Position numbers and translations under genes: made by a program
Part shown: positions 54,331 through 63,824 of the stretch, piece by piece
Layout of the letters: each line of letters begins with the position of its first letter
How positions within the stretch are numbered: the first letter of the stretch is position 1
Source: Ancylobacter polymorphus
GTDB lineage: Bacteria > Pseudomonadota > Alphaproteobacteria > Rhizobiales > Xanthobacteraceae
Assembly: GCF_022836935.1 (NCBI RefSeq)
Contig: NZ_CP083240.1
Span: forward strand, 124,001 to 188,000
Direction: 5' to 3'
DNA length: 64,000 nt
The notes under the pieces: generated by a model
Seen by the model: the letters and a program-made list of their open reading frames with translations, nothing else
Databases searched by the model: none
Told to the model about the DNA's origin: nothing

Positions 54331-55734
54331 TCAGTGCGCGAGGTTCTTCACGATGTCCTCGACCATTTTCTTTGCGTCGGCGAAGAGCATCATGGTGTTG
54401 TCGCGGAAGAAGAGTTCGTTCTCGACGCCGGCGTAACCGGCCGCCATGCCGCGCTTGATGAACAGCACGGTCTTGGCCTTCTCCACGTCCAGGATCGGCA
54501 TGCCGTAGATCGCCGAGGTCGGGTCGGTCTTCGCCGCCGGGTTGGTCACGTCATTGGCGCCGATGACGAAGGCCACATCCGCCTGCGCGAACTCCGAGTT
54601 GATGTCCTCGAGCTCGAACACCTCGTCATAGGGCACGTTGGCTTCCGCCAGCAGCACGTTCATGTGGCCGGGCATGCGGCCGGCGACCGGGTGGATGGCG
54701 TACTTCACCTCGACGCCTTCGCTTTTAAGCCGGTCGGCCATCTCGCGCAGCGCATGCTGAGCCTGCGCGACCGCCATGCCGTAGCCCGGCACGATGATCA
54801 CCTTGGCCGCGTTCTTCATGATGAACGCCGCATCCTCCGCCGAGCCCTGCTTGACCGGGCGCGTCTCGACCGCACCCGCCGGGCCGGCCGCGGCATCGCC
54901 GCCGAAGCCGCCGAGGATGACCGAGATGAAGGAGCGGTTCATGCCCTTGCACATGATGTAGGACAGGATCGCACCCGAGGAGCCCACCAGCGCGCCGGTG
55001 ATGATCAGCGCCGTGTTGCCCAGCGTGAAGCCGATGCCCGCCGCCGCCCAGCCGGAGTAGGAGTTCAGCATCGAGACGACGACCGGCATGTCGGCGCCGC
55101 CGATCGGCACGATGATCAGGCCGCCGAGCACCAGCGACACGATCACGATCAGCCAGAACACGGTGTGGCTCTCGGTCGCCACCAAGACGCCGATCAGCAC
55201 GACCAGCAGCGCGGCAAGGCCGGCATTGATGACGTGACGGCCCGGCAGCAGGATCGGCTTGCCGCTCATATTGCCGTTCAGCTTGGCGAAGGCGATCACC
55301 GAGCCGGTGAAGGTGATGGCGCCGATGGCGACGCCGAGGCTCATCTCGATCAGCGCCTGTGCATGGATCTGGCCGGGATCGCCGATGCCGAACGCCGCCG
55401 GGGCGTAGAGCGCGGCCGCCGCCACCATCACCGCGGCGAGACCGACCAGCGAGTGGAACGCCGCCACCAGCTGCGGCATCTGCGTCATGGCGATCTTCTT
55501 GGCGATGATCGCGCCGGCGCCGCCGCCGATGGCGAGGCCGCCGATCACCAGCGCCCAGCCGCCGAAGCCCGACGGGGGCGAGGCCGCCAGCGTGGTCAGC
55601 ACGGCGATGGTCATGCCGACCATGCCGAACATGTTGCCCTGGCGCGAGGTCGACGGGCTCGACAGCCCGCGCAGCGCCATGATGAACAGCACCCCGGAGA
55701 CGAGGTACAGGAGAGCGACGATATTGGCGTTCAT
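54331..55734 (-). CDS. pntB: NAD(P) transhydrogenase subunit beta PntB
   Basis: A 467-residue PntB. Eight or more membrane segments fill the first ~260 residues (NIVALLYLVSGVLFIMALRGLSSP … PPSGFGGWALVIGGLAIGGGAGAIIA). The NADP-binding domain III follows (KVIIVPGYGMAVAQAQHALREMADRL, HPVAGRMPGHMNVLLAEANVPYDEVFELEDIN, VIGANDVTNPAAKTDPTSAIYGMPILDVEKA). It couples proton entry to NADPH formation. It is the last gene of the operon. Confidence 0.96.
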   Translation of the reverse strand: MNANIVALLYLVSGVLFIMALRGLSSPSTSRQGNMFGMVGMTIAVLTTLAASPPSGFGGWALVIGGLAIGGGAGAIIAKKIAMTQMPQLVAAFHSLVGLAAVMVAAAALYAPAAFGIGDPGQIHAQALIEMSLGVAIGAITFTGSVIAFAKLNGNMSGKPILLPGRHVINAGLAALLVVLIGVLVATESHTVFWLIVIVSLVLGGLIIVPIGGADMPVVVSMLNSYSGWAAAGIGFTLGNTALIITGALVGSSGAILSYIMCKGMNRSFISVILGGFGGDAAAGPAGAVETRPVKQGSAEDAAFIMKNAAKVIIVPGYGMAVAQAQHALREMADRLKSEGVEVKYAIHPVAGRMPGHMNVLLAEANVPYDEVFELEDINSEFAQADVAFVIGANDVTNPAAKTDPTSAIYGMPILDVEKAKTVLFIKRGMAAGYAGVENELFFRDNTMMLFADAKKMVEDIVKNLAH

Positions 55735-55744
55735 CCGCGCGCCC

Positions 55745-56212
55745 TCACTTCTTCTTCGAGTACATGGCGAGCATCCGGCTGGTCACCAGGAACCCGCCGA
55801 AGATGTTCACGCTGGCGAGGATCAGCCCGAGGAAGCCGAAGCCCTTGGCCCAGCCCGTGCCTTCCGCCACCGTATCGACGCCGACCGCCAAGAGCGCGCC
55901 GACCACGATCACCGAGGAGATCGCGTTGGTCACGCTCATCAGCGGCGTGTGCAAAGCGGGGGTCACCGACCACACCACGTAATAGCCGACGAACACCGCC
56001 AGCACGAAGATGGCGAGGCGGAACACGAAGGGGTCGATCGCCCCGCCCGACACCGCATGCACCGCCGCGCCCGCCAGCTCGGCATAATGCTGCGCCGCCG
56101 CGTCCGCATATCCTTGAGCCGCCTCCGCCGCCTGCCGCGCCACTTCCGCCGCCGTGCGTGCGCCTTCCACCGCGTTCTGGGCGATCGGATCGCCCGCTAC
56201 CGGATTGGCCAT
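55745..56212 (-). CDS. pntAB: NAD(P) transhydrogenase subunit alpha-2 (membrane part)
   Basis: A 155-residue PntAB. An Ala-rich N-terminal stretch precedes three to four membrane helices: [46 protein letters not shown] and [25 protein letters not shown]. It provides the domain II helices that in enterobacteria are fused to PntA. It lies 10 bp before pntB. Confidence 0.94.
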   Translation of the reverse strand: MANPVAGDPIAQNAVEGARTAAEVARQAAEAAQGYADAAAQHYAELAGAAVHAVSGGAIDPFVFRLAIFVLAVFVGYYVVWSVTPALHTPLMSVTNAISSVIVVGALLAVGVDTVAEGTGWAKGFGFLGLILASVNIFGGFLVTSRMLAMYSKKK

Positions 56213-56346
56213 TTCCTAAATCCCCTGAAAGCCTGAGACCGCAGCGCCGCGCGCTCCCCGGCGCGGCCTCGGCCCGTCACTGTCCGTCATGGCGGAGGGC
56301 GGAGCCCGTCGCCGGTCTCCCGGCCGCCCCGCCGCTCGCGTGCGCC

Positions 56347-57498
56347 TTACGCCGCCGAGGCTTCCGCCGGTTTGAAGTTCGGGTGCACCACCGCCCCGTC
56401 CTTGGTCAGCAGCGTCGCCTTCACCAGCTCGTCGTCCCACTTCACGCCGAGCGTCTTCGTGCCCTTGTCCACCAGCGTCTCGACGAAGGCGTACAGGTTC
56501 TTGGCGTAGAGCTGCGAGGCGGTCGCCGCCAGCCGGCCGGGAACGTTGAGATAGCCGACGATCTTGGCGCCGTTCGCCGTGGTGACGACCTCGCCGGGGA
56601 CCGCGCCCTCGACATTGCCACCGCGCTCCACCGCCAGGTCGACGAGGATCGAGCCGGCCTTCATCGCCGCCACCATCTCGCCCGAGACGAGCTTGGGTGC
56701 CGGACGGCCGGGGATCAGCGCCGTGGTGATCACCACGTCCTGCTTGGCGATGTGCGCCGCCACCAGCGCCGCCTGCTTGGCCTGGTACTCGGCCGACATC
56801 TGCTTGGCGTAGCCGCCCGCCGTCTCGGCCTGCTTGAACTCCTCGTCCTCCACCGCGATGAACTTCGCGCCGAGGGACTCCACCTGCTCCTTCGCCGCCG
56901 GGCGCACATCGGTGGCCGAAACCACCGCGCCGAGCCGGCGCGCGGTCGCGATCGCCTGCAGCCCCGCCACGCCCGCGCCCATCACGAAGACGCGCGCCGC
57001 CGGCACCGTGCCGGCCGCCGTCATCATCATCGGGAAGGCCCGGCCGAACTCGGCGGAGGCATCCACCACCGCGCGGTAGCCGGCCAGATTCGCCTGGGAG
57101 GACAGCACGTCCATCACCTGCGCGCGGGTGATGCGCGGCATCAGCTCCATGGCGAAGGTCGACACGCCGGCCTTGGCGAGCGCGTCCAGCTCCGCCTCGT
57201 GGCCATACGGGTCCATGATCGCGATCACCAGCGCGCCGAGCTTGGCGCCCTTCAGCGACGCGGCATCCGGACGGCGCACGCCGAGCACGACATCCGCCCC
57301 GGCCACCGCCGCGGCGTTGTCCGCCACCACCGTGCCCCCCGCGCCCTCATACTCCCCGTCGCCGATCCCCGACGCGACGCCAGCTCCAGACGCGACAATT
57401 ACCTCCGCACCCAGACCAACATAACGCTTAACAGTCTCCGCAGACGCAGAAACCCGTGGCTCCGAGGCGGAGCTCTCCTTGATAACCGATATGCGCAT
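56347..57498 (-). CDS. pntAA: NAD(P) transhydrogenase subunit alpha-1 (NAD-binding part)
   Basis: A 383-residue soluble PntAA: MRISVIKESSASEPRVSASAETVKRYVGLGAEV, then MELMPRITRAQVMDVLSSQANLAGYRAVVDA and RVFVMGAGVAGLQAIATARRLGAVVSATDVRPAAKEQVESLGAKFI (Rossmann). It ends before any membrane helices, the normal three-gene Pnt of alphaproteobacteria. The ATG at 57498 has GGGGG upstream; the longer frame is not used. A 134-bp GC-rich spacer separates it from pntAB. Confidence 0.95.
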   Translation of the reverse strand: MRISVIKESSASEPRVSASAETVKRYVGLGAEVIVASGAGVASGIGDGEYEGAGGTVVADNAAAVAGADVVLGVRRPDAASLKGAKLGALVIAIMDPYGHEAELDALAKAGVSTFAMELMPRITRAQVMDVLSSQANLAGYRAVVDASAEFGRAFPMMMTAAGTVPAARVFVMGAGVAGLQAIATARRLGAVVSATDVRPAAKEQVESLGAKFIAVEDEEFKQAETAGGYAKQMSAEYQAKQAALVAAHIAKQDVVITTALIPGRPAPKLVSGEMVAAMKAGSILVDLAVERGGNVEGAVPGEVVTTANGAKIVGYLNVPGRLAATASQLYAKNLYAFVETLVDKGTKTLGVKWDDELVKATLLTKDGAVVHPNFKPAEASAA

Positions 57499-57588
57499 AT
57501 TTCCCCCTGTCGTCTCAGGTCGCGCCGGAGTTGACAAATCAGCGGTCACCGGCCGAGCGCCTTCGTTCTGATGTGTCGTTTCCAAGGC

Positions 57589-59262
57589 TCACATACCCGG
57601 GTAGTTCGGGCCCCCGCCGCCCTCGGGCGTCGTCCAGCTGATGTTGAGGTTCGGGTCCTTGATGTCGCAGGTCTTGCAGTGCACGCAGTTCTGCGCGTTG
57701 ATCACGAAGGTCGGCTGGTCGGCCTTCGCGTCCGTTGGCTCGACCCATTCATAGACGCCGGCCGGGCAGTAGCGCGCCGAGGGGCCGGCATAGACGTCGT
57801 GCTCGGACGCCTTCTGCAGGGCGAGGTCGCCGACCTTCAGGTGTACCGGCTGGTTCTCCTCGTGATTGGTATTGGAGAGAAACACCGAGGAAAGGCGATC
57901 GAAGGAGACGGCACCGTCCGGCCGGGGATAGTCGATGCGCTTCGCGTCGGCGGCGGGCTTCAACGAGGCGTGGTCCGGCTTGCCGTGTCGCAGCGTGCCG
58001 AACGGGGAAGCCTTCAGGAGCGTGTTGCTCCACATGTCGAGCCCGCCGGCGGCGATGCCGAGATAGGTGCCGAGCTTCGACCAGAGCGGCTTCACATTCC
58101 GAACCGGCCACAGGTCGCGCCCTATCTCGGAGCGGCGCCAGCCATCCTCATAGGCGGAGAGCTCGTCATGAGCCCTTCCGTCGGCGAGAGCGGCAGCAGC
58201 GGCCTCGGCCGCGAGAATGCCGGAGAGTACCGCGTTATGGCTGCCCTTGATGCGGGGAACATTCACGAAGCCGGCCGCGCATCCCAGAAGCGCGCCGCCG
58301 GGAAAGACCAGCTTCGGAACTGACTGATATCCACCCTCGGTGATCGCCCGCGCCCCATACGCCAGCCGCTTGCCACCCTCGAAGGTGTCGCGCACCAGCG
58401 CGTGGGTCTTGAAGCGCTGGAACTCCTCGAACGGGGAGAGATAGGGGTTTGAATAGTTGAGGTGGACCACGAAACCCACCACCACCTGTCCGTCCTCAAG
58501 GTGGTAGAGGAAGGAGCCGCCGCCCGTGCCGGCGTCGAGCGGCCAGCCGAAACTGTGCTGTACCAGCCCGGGGTGATGCTTGTCCGGAGCGACCTGCCAT
58601 AGCTCCTTGAGCCCCAACCCGAACTTCTGCGGCTCGCGGCCTTCGTCGAGCCTGTAGCGCGCAGTGAGCGTCTTGCTCAGCGAGCCACGAGCACCTTCAG
58701 CGAACAGCGTGTACTTGCCTCGCAGCTCCATGCCACGGGTGAAATGCGCGTGCGGCTCGCCATCCCGGCCAATGCCCATGTCGCCGGTGGCGATGCCGAC
58801 CACGCGTTCGACACCCTCGCTTTCGTCGAATAGAACTTCGTTCGCGGCAAAGCCCGGATAGATCTCGACGCCGAGTTCTTCGGCCTTGCCCGCCAGCCAG
58901 CGGCAGACATGGCCGAGCGAGCCGATATAGGCGCCGTGATTGCTCATGAGCGAGGGCATGAGCGCGTTGGGCAGCCGCAGCGAACCGGCCGGCCCGAGAA
59001 GATAGAAGCGGTCGTCGGTGACAGGGGTCTTGAGCGGAGGCGAGGCCTCCGTCCGCCAGTCCGGGAAGAGCCTGTCGATGCCGACGGGATCGATGACCGC
59101 CCCCGACAGGATATGAGCGCCGACCTCCGAGCCCTTTTCCACGACGACGACCGACAGGTCGGGATCGACCTGCTTCAGCCGGATGGCCGCCGCGAGCCCG
59201 GCCGGGCCCGCGCCGACGACCACGACGTCGTACTCCATGGCCTCGCGGGCGGCGGAGCTCAT
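57589..59262 (-). CDS. Electron-transfer flavoprotein-ubiquinone oxidoreductase
   Basis: A 557-residue ETF-QO. The FAD site DVVVVGAGPAGLAAAIRLKQ is at ~10-30. The membrane-facing quinone region and the C-terminal 4Fe-4S site (RYCPAGVYEW and NAQNCVHCKTCDIKDPNLNISWTTPEGGGGPNYPG) are complete. It passes electrons from ETF to ubiquinone in the inner membrane. The start overlaps the etfA stop by ATGA. Confidence 0.96.
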   Translation of the reverse strand: MSSAAREAMEYDVVVVGAGPAGLAAAIRLKQVDPDLSVVVVEKGSEVGAHILSGAVIDPVGIDRLFPDWRTEASPPLKTPVTDDRFYLLGPAGSLRLPNALMPSLMSNHGAYIGSLGHVCRWLAGKAEELGVEIYPGFAANEVLFDESEGVERVVGIATGDMGIGRDGEPHAHFTRGMELRGKYTLFAEGARGSLSKTLTARYRLDEGREPQKFGLGLKELWQVAPDKHHPGLVQHSFGWPLDAGTGGGSFLYHLEDGQVVVGFVVHLNYSNPYLSPFEEFQRFKTHALVRDTFEGGKRLAYGARAITEGGYQSVPKLVFPGGALLGCAAGFVNVPRIKGSHNAVLSGILAAEAAAAALADGRAHDELSAYEDGWRRSEIGRDLWPVRNVKPLWSKLGTYLGIAAGGLDMWSNTLLKASPFGTLRHGKPDHASLKPAADAKRIDYPRPDGAVSFDRLSSVFLSNTNHEENQPVHLKVGDLALQKASEHDVYAGPSARYCPAGVYEWVEPTDAKADQPTFVINAQNCVHCKTCDIKDPNLNISWTTPEGGGGPNYPGM

Positions 59263-60194
59263 TTGGCGACGGCCTTCGTCAGCTCCGGAAGAACCGTGAA
59301 CAGATCGCCGACCAGCCCGAAATCGGCCACCTGAAAGATCGGGGCCTCTTCATCCTTGTTCACGGCGACGATGACCTTGGAGTCTTTCATGCCGGCCAGA
59401 TGCTGGATGGCGCCGGAAATGCCCACGGCGATGTAGAGGTCCGGTGCCACGACCTTGCCGGTCTGGCCGACTTGGAGGTCGTTCGGCGCATAACCTGCAT
59501 CGACGGCGGCACGCGAGGCGCCGACCGCCGCACCGAGCGCATCGGCGAGCGGCTCGATGAGCTTCGCAAAATTCTCCGCCGAGCCGATCGCGCGGCCGCC
59601 GGAAACGATGGACTGCGCGGCGGTGAGGTCGGGTCGTGCGCTGCTGGCGACGGCCTCGCTGACGAAGCGCGTGCCGCCGGGGGCAGGCGCCACGGACACC
59701 GCGCTGACCGGCGCCGCATTACCCTCCGCCTGCGCCGGGAAAGCTGCGGTACGGACCGTGAGCACCTTGTGGGCATCGGCGGAGCGGACGCGCTGGATGG
59801 CATTGCCGGCATAGATAGGGCGCTCGAACGTGTCGGGCGAGATGACCGACGTCACGTCGGAGATCTGCATCACATCGAGCAGTGCGGCGATGCGGGGCAG
59901 GGCGCTCTTCCAGATCGCCGTGGCCGGCGCGACCAGCGTCTTGTATTCGGCGGCGAGCGCGACGCCGAGCACGCTCAGCGCTTCGGCGGACTGATGTTCC
60001 AGCCCGGCATCGTCGGCAAGAAGAACCTCCGCGACGCCCGCAAGGTTCGCGGCGGCATCGGCGACCGCCCGGCAATTATGGCCGGCCACCACGACATGCA
60101 CGGGAGCGTCGAGCGCGAGGGCCGCAGTCAGGGCGCGCGCGGTGACCGGGTTGAGGGCTTTCCCGTCATGTTCCGCGAAAAGCAGCGTGGCCAT
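59259..60194 (-). CDS. etfA: Electron-transfer flavoprotein subunit alpha
   Basis: A 311-residue EtfA (FixB family). [28 protein letters not shown] is the N terminus. The C-terminal FAD domain has [85 protein letters not shown]. It forms the ETF dimer with EtfB, accepting electrons from acyl-CoA dehydrogenases. One base lies between it and etfB; it overlaps ETF-QO. Confidence 0.96.
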   Translation of the reverse strand: MATLLFAEHDGKALNPVTARALTAALALDAPVHVVVAGHNCRAVADAAANLAGVAEVLLADDAGLEHQSAEALSVLGVALAAEYKTLVAPATAIWKSALPRIAALLDVMQISDVTSVISPDTFERPIYAGNAIQRVRSADAHKVLTVRTAAFPAQAEGNAAPVSAVSVAPAPGGTRFVSEAVASSARPDLTAAQSIVSGGRAIGSAENFAKLIEPLADALGAAVGASRAAVDAGYAPNDLQVGQTGKVVAPDLYIAVGISGAIQHLAGMKDSKVIVAVNKDEEAPIFQVADFGLVGDLFTVLPELTKAVAK

Positions 60195-60195
60195 G

Positions 60196-60945
60196 TCAGA
60201 GAACTCCCGCCTGTTTCAGATGGCCCACCAGTTCCCTGACAGAGCTCACCATGATGCCTGCCACGCGCTGCGCGGCTTCTGTTGTGGCGAGAATTTCCAG
60301 CCGGGGCGCGATGTCGCCGCCCCAGTCGGCGGGGGCCGTCTCCTCGATGGGTTTCTTCTTCGCCTTCATGATGTTCGGCAGGCTGGCGTAGCGCGGCTCG
60401 TTGAGGCGCAGGTCGGAGGTGATGACGGCAGGCAGGTCGAGGCTGAGCGTTTGCAGCCCGCCATCCACTTCACGGGTCACCTCGACCACGCCATCGCCGA
60501 GCACGACCTTCGATGCGAATGTTGCGAGGGGCCAGCCGAGCAGGGCGGAGAGCATCTGGCCGGTCTGGTTGCAGTCATCGTCGATGGCCTGCTTGCCTAG
60601 GATGACGAGGCCCGGCTGCTCCGCTTCGACAATCTTTTTCAGGATCTTGGCGACGGCGAGCGGCTCAATGCCGGCTCCGTCCGTCTTGACCAGCACGCCG
60701 CGATCCGCGCCCATGGCCAGAGCGGTGCGAATGGTTTCGTCGGTCTTGAGTGGGCCGATGGAGACGACGACGACCTCGCTCGCCTTGCCGGCTTCCTTGA
60801 GACGCAGTGCTTCCTCGACGGCGATCTCGTCGAAGGGGTTCATCGCCATCTTGACGTTCGCCAGATCGACGCCGGAGCTGTCCGGCTTCACCCGAACCTT
60901 CACATTGTAGTCGACCACCCGTTTGACGGGGACGAGGATCTTCAT
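60196..60945 (-). CDS. etfB: Electron-transfer flavoprotein subunit beta
   Basis: A 249-residue EtfB (FixA family): [61 protein letters not shown] and [30 protein letters not shown], the AMP-binding region. The recognition loop for dehydrogenase partners ([18 protein letters not shown]) is intact. It is co-transcribed with etfA. Confidence 0.96.
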   Translation of the reverse strand: MKILVPVKRVVDYNVKVRVKPDSSGVDLANVKMAMNPFDEIAVEEALRLKEAGKASEVVVVSIGPLKTDETIRTALAMGADRGVLVKTDGAGIEPLAVAKILKKIVEAEQPGLVILGKQAIDDDCNQTGQMLSALLGWPLATFASKVVLGDGVVEVTREVDGGLQTLSLDLPAVITSDLRLNEPRYASLPNIMKAKKKPIEETAPADWGGDIAPRLEILATTEAAQRVAGIMVSSVRELVGHLKQAGVL

Positions 60946-61002
60946 CTGTTACACTCCACTTCCGCCGGGGCGGTCATTCGAGGCTGATGCCTTCGGTGGT
61001 GA

Positions 61003-61815
61003 TCAGGGCGCTTTTCGCAGCGCTGCTGCGCGGGCGAGGATGGAGCGGGCCCGCTGGCGAACGGGCTCGTCCACCATGTTGCCGTCGACCGCGCTGGCGC
61101 CGTCGCCGCTGGCGGCTACTTTCTCCGCCCATGCGATTTCCGCCTCGTCCGGAGCGAAGCCGCGACGAACCGGGTCGATCTGGGCGGGGTGGATGCACAG
61201 TTTGCTGCCGAAGCCCACCTCGCGGGCGTGACGGGCATCGTCGGTGATGAGCGCGAGGTCGTGGATCGACGTCGTGACGCCATCGGCCGGCGGGCTCAGC
61301 CCCGCGAGGCGCGAGGCCAGCACCAGCTCGGACCTCGCCGCCAGCAGCGCGGTGCGGGTGTGGGCGCATCCGAGATCCGCGCAGTAGTCGATCGAGCCGA
61401 AGGCAAGTCGCCCGACACCCGGCACTCCCGCCAATGCCCTTGAGCGCTCCATGCCTCTTGCCGTCTCGATGAGCGGGACGACAAACCGGCCGGGCCCGAC
61501 AGCTTCGGCGATGGCCGCGATATCCTCGGGGCGTTCGGCCTTCGGAATCATGATCCCGCTGAAGCCGAGGCGCGAGACGGCCGCCACATCGTCAAGATGC
61601 CACGCCGTGCCGATAGCGTTGATCCTGACCATGATGGGGCAGTCGGAAAAGTCGGCGCGCAGCAGCCCGCGCGCCTCGCCTTTGGCGTCGGCCGGCACGG
61701 CGTCTTCGAGATCGAGGATGATGGCGTCCGCGCCGGACGACGCGGCCTTGGCGAAGCGCTCCGGCCGGTTTGCCGGGACAAAGAGCGGAGCGGTGAAATC
61801 GAGCGCGACACTCAT
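61003..61815 (-). CDS. HpcH/HpaI-type CoA-ester lyase (citramalyl-CoA lyase-like)
   Basis: A 270-residue CitE-like TIM barrel: APLFVPANRPERFAKAASSGADAIILDLEDAVPADAKGEARGLL, MVRINAIGTAWHLDD, GIMIPKAERPED, VVPLIETARGM and FGSIDYCADLGC (metal site residues). The family cleaves malyl- or citramalyl-CoA-type esters. The start at 61815 overlaps the hydratase stop by ATGA; an ATG two codons upstream (61821) also has GGAGG. Pairing with a MaoC hydratase favours citramalyl-CoA or a similar substrate (inference). Confidence 0.9.
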   Translation of the reverse strand: MSVALDFTAPLFVPANRPERFAKAASSGADAIILDLEDAVPADAKGEARGLLRADFSDCPIMVRINAIGTAWHLDDVAAVSRLGFSGIMIPKAERPEDIAAIAEAVGPGRFVVPLIETARGMERSRALAGVPGVGRLAFGSIDYCADLGCAHTRTALLAARSELVLASRLAGLSPPADGVTTSIHDLALITDDARHAREVGFGSKLCIHPAQIDPVRRGFAPDEAEIAWAEKVAASGDGASAVDGNMVDEPVRQRARSILARAAALRKAP

Positions 61816-62669
61816 GTCCATCGCGCCTCCGCCATCATGCCGGGAGGACCATTGGCCCGCGCGGTCCATAGCTTCATGACGTCGCCGGCCGGCTCTTCCG
61901 CGTTGAGATGGAACGGCGCCGTGTCGAACACGGGCGAGGCACCGCGGAACGAGAAGCCTTTCAGTGCGCGTCCCCGCAGCCGGGCGGCGAAGTTGAGCAG
62001 CAGCGTGGCCTGCAACGGACCGTGGACGACCAGCCCCGGATAGCCCTCGACGTCACGGGCATAGGGATTGTCATAGTGGATGCGGTGGCCGTTGAAGGTA
62101 AGGGCCGAGTAGCGGAACAGAAGCGCCGGCGTCGGCATGATTTCCTGCCGATGGGCGCCTTCCAGTGCCGGCGCGGCGGCGCCTTCCGGCGATGGGGTGG
62201 AGGTGGCATCGCGGTACACGATGTCCTGCGTCTCGCTCAGTACCGGGCGACCATCCGCGCTGATCTCATGGTCGACACGGACAAAGCACAGAACGCCGGT
62301 GCGTCCTTCCTTCACCGTCACGTCCGAGATGCGGGAGTGCTTCGTCACGACCTCGCCGATACGCGGGTCGGCGTGGAAGGTGAGCTCGCCGCCGGCCCAC
62401 ATGCGCCTCGGCAGGGGGACGGGCGGCAGGAAGCCGCCCTTGCGCGGGTGACCGTCCTCGCCGAGCTCCGATGTCGCGGCAGCCTTCTGCGCGAGGCACC
62501 AGTGAATGAGCTGCGGGGCGGGCGAATTGAGCGCGACCTCGTCGGCCGGCATGTCCAGCGTGGCCAGAAACCGCTGCACCAGCGCCTGCGTAAGCTGCTC
62601 GCTGGACGTTTCCTCGTGGCCGATCCACTGCTTCAGATGGTCGATGTCGATTTCGGCGGAACCGGACAT
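61812..62669 (-). CDS. MaoC/FAS1-type acyl-CoA hydratase (itaconyl/mesaconyl-CoA-like)
   Basis: A 285-residue double hot-dog protein. The N-terminal half is the FAS1-like dehydratase part (HLKQWIGHEETSSEQLTQALVQRFLATLD … LPPVPLPRRMWAGGELTFHADPRIGEVV). The C-terminal half has the hydratase motif LFRYSALTFNGHRIHYDNPYARDVEGYPGLVVHGPLQATLLLNFAA. It is like mesaconyl-C4-CoA and itaconyl-CoA hydratases, whose product is cleaved by a CitE-type lyase such as the next gene. No CoA-transferase is seen in the window. Confidence 0.87.
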   Translation of the reverse strand: MSGSAEIDIDHLKQWIGHEETSSEQLTQALVQRFLATLDMPADEVALNSPAPQLIHWCLAQKAAATSELGEDGHPRKGGFLPPVPLPRRMWAGGELTFHADPRIGEVVTKHSRISDVTVKEGRTGVLCFVRVDHEISADGRPVLSETQDIVYRDATSTPSPEGAAAPALEGAHRQEIMPTPALLFRYSALTFNGHRIHYDNPYARDVEGYPGLVVHGPLQATLLLNFAARLRGRALKGFSFRGASPVFDTAPFHLNAEEPAGDVMKLWTARANGPPGMMAEARWT

Positions 62670-63002
62670 GGCGAACTGCTTATGTGACCAAATATCCCCG
62701 CCCTGCCGAGCGCGAGATCGTCCAACCATTCAGCAACGTGCCATCCGCTCAATCCGGCCGAGCCGGAATGCTGGACCTCGCGGGGCGCGAAGAGAGGGCG
62801 CGCCCGGCGTCTGATCGGACTAGGGGTGGCACGTACAGGCGAAACGCCCATGTGTCCTCGGGCGCGGAGAGGAAGCCGGGCGACCCGCACGGCTCCTGTA
62901 ATGCCGACAATGTCATGAAGCGTATCGTTGCGTCAATATGCGAAACTCAATTTCGCACAGCGGAACATAAATTCGCGTGCGATGCGGAGTGAACTGAGCC
63001 GC
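62670..63002. promoter_or_regulatory. Control region of the hydratase-lyase operon with an IclR-type palindrome
   Basis: In the 333-bp gap before the hydratase, TGCGAAA-CTCAA-TTTCGCA (62939-62957) is a perfect 7-bp inverted repeat close to the iclR 3' end. It is a plausible operator for the neighbouring IclR-family regulator. No clear -35/-10 pair was identified. Confidence 0.5.
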
Positions 63003-63824
63003 TCAGCTCGCCAGCATCGTCGCCAGCCCGCGGCAGAGATGGGCGAGACGAGGTCCGCAGTCCTGCTCCAGCTTGTCCGGGGTGATGTGGAAGGTGGGGG
63101 CGGCGCAGTTCATCGCCATGACCATCTGGCCATCCGGCGAGATGATCGGCGCAGCCACCGCCCGCGTATCGCGCTGCCATTCCCCATCGACCATGCAGAA
63201 GCCGCGCTCCTGCACCTGGGCGATGCAGTTCTCGATGCGGCTCTTCAGGTCCGGCCATTTGGCGCCGTGCGTGCGCGCAAAATGCCCGTAGAAATACTCG
63301 CGCTCTTCCGGCGAAATGCCGGCAAGAAATGCGCGGCCAAGCGCCGATGTCTCCATGGCGGCACGCGAGCCGACATCCAGATGCATGGTGCGCAGCGTCG
63401 ATCCATTGCGCATGGCGACATAGATCATCGACAGGCGGTCGCGGCTCGCCAGTCCGATGGTCGCGCCGGAATGCTCGGCGAGCTGCTGCATGTAGTCGCC
63501 GGCGAGCTGGCGCACCTTCATGTTTGAAAGCACGCAATAGCCCAGGGCGAGGATCGACGGGCTCGGCTCGTAGCGGCCGGCGCCTTCGAGATGGTTGAGA
63601 TAGCCGAGCCGCGTGAGGGTGTGTGTGAGCCGCGACACCGTGGGCTTGGGCAGCTTGGTGGCGGCGGAAAGCTCGGCATTGCCCATCGGCCCCTCGCCGG
63701 GCTTGAAGGCTCGGAGGATTTCAAAGGCCCGCCCGATGGCCGCGACAAACTTGCGGTCAGTCACGTCCATCTCGCCGTGAAGTTCATCGGCAGCGTGATC
63801 TTCCTTCGAGACGGTATTGGCCAT
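63003..63824 (-). CDS. IclR-family transcriptional regulator
   Basis: A 273-residue IclR regulator. The winged HTH covers ~25-90 (AIGRAFEILRAFKPGEGPMGNAELSAATKLPKPTVSRLTHTLTRLGYLNHLEGAGRYEPS). The effector domain follows (LAGDYMQQLAEHSGATIGLASRD, SALGRAFLAGISPEEREYFY, GFCMVDGEWQRDTRAVAAPI). It probably controls the operon that follows on the same strand through the palindrome at 62939-62957. The remaining 176 bp to the right edge hold no gene I can support. Confidence 0.93.
   Translation of the reverse strand: MANTVSKEDHAADELHGEMDVTDRKFVAAIGRAFEILRAFKPGEGPMGNAELSAATKLPKPTVSRLTHTLTRLGYLNHLEGAGRYEPSPSILALGYCVLSNMKVRQLAGDYMQQLAEHSGATIGLASRDRLSMIYVAMRNGSTLRTMHLDVGSRAAMETSALGRAFLAGISPEEREYFYGHFARTHGAKWPDLKSRIENCIAQVQERGFCMVDGEWQRDTRAVAAPIISPDGQMVMAMNCAAPTFHITPDKLEQDCGPRLAHLCRGLATMLAS

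Noticed and set aside
56213..57498. PntA being split into two genes as a sign of decay
   Set aside because: A separate NAD-binding PntAA and membrane PntAB is the normal three-gene arrangement in alphaproteobacteria.
54223..57534. A 1103-codon open frame on the plus strand across pntB-pntAA
   Set aside because: It lies antisense to three clearly conserved transhydrogenase genes and its His/Arg/Asp-rich composition is the usual shadow of a high-GC gene.
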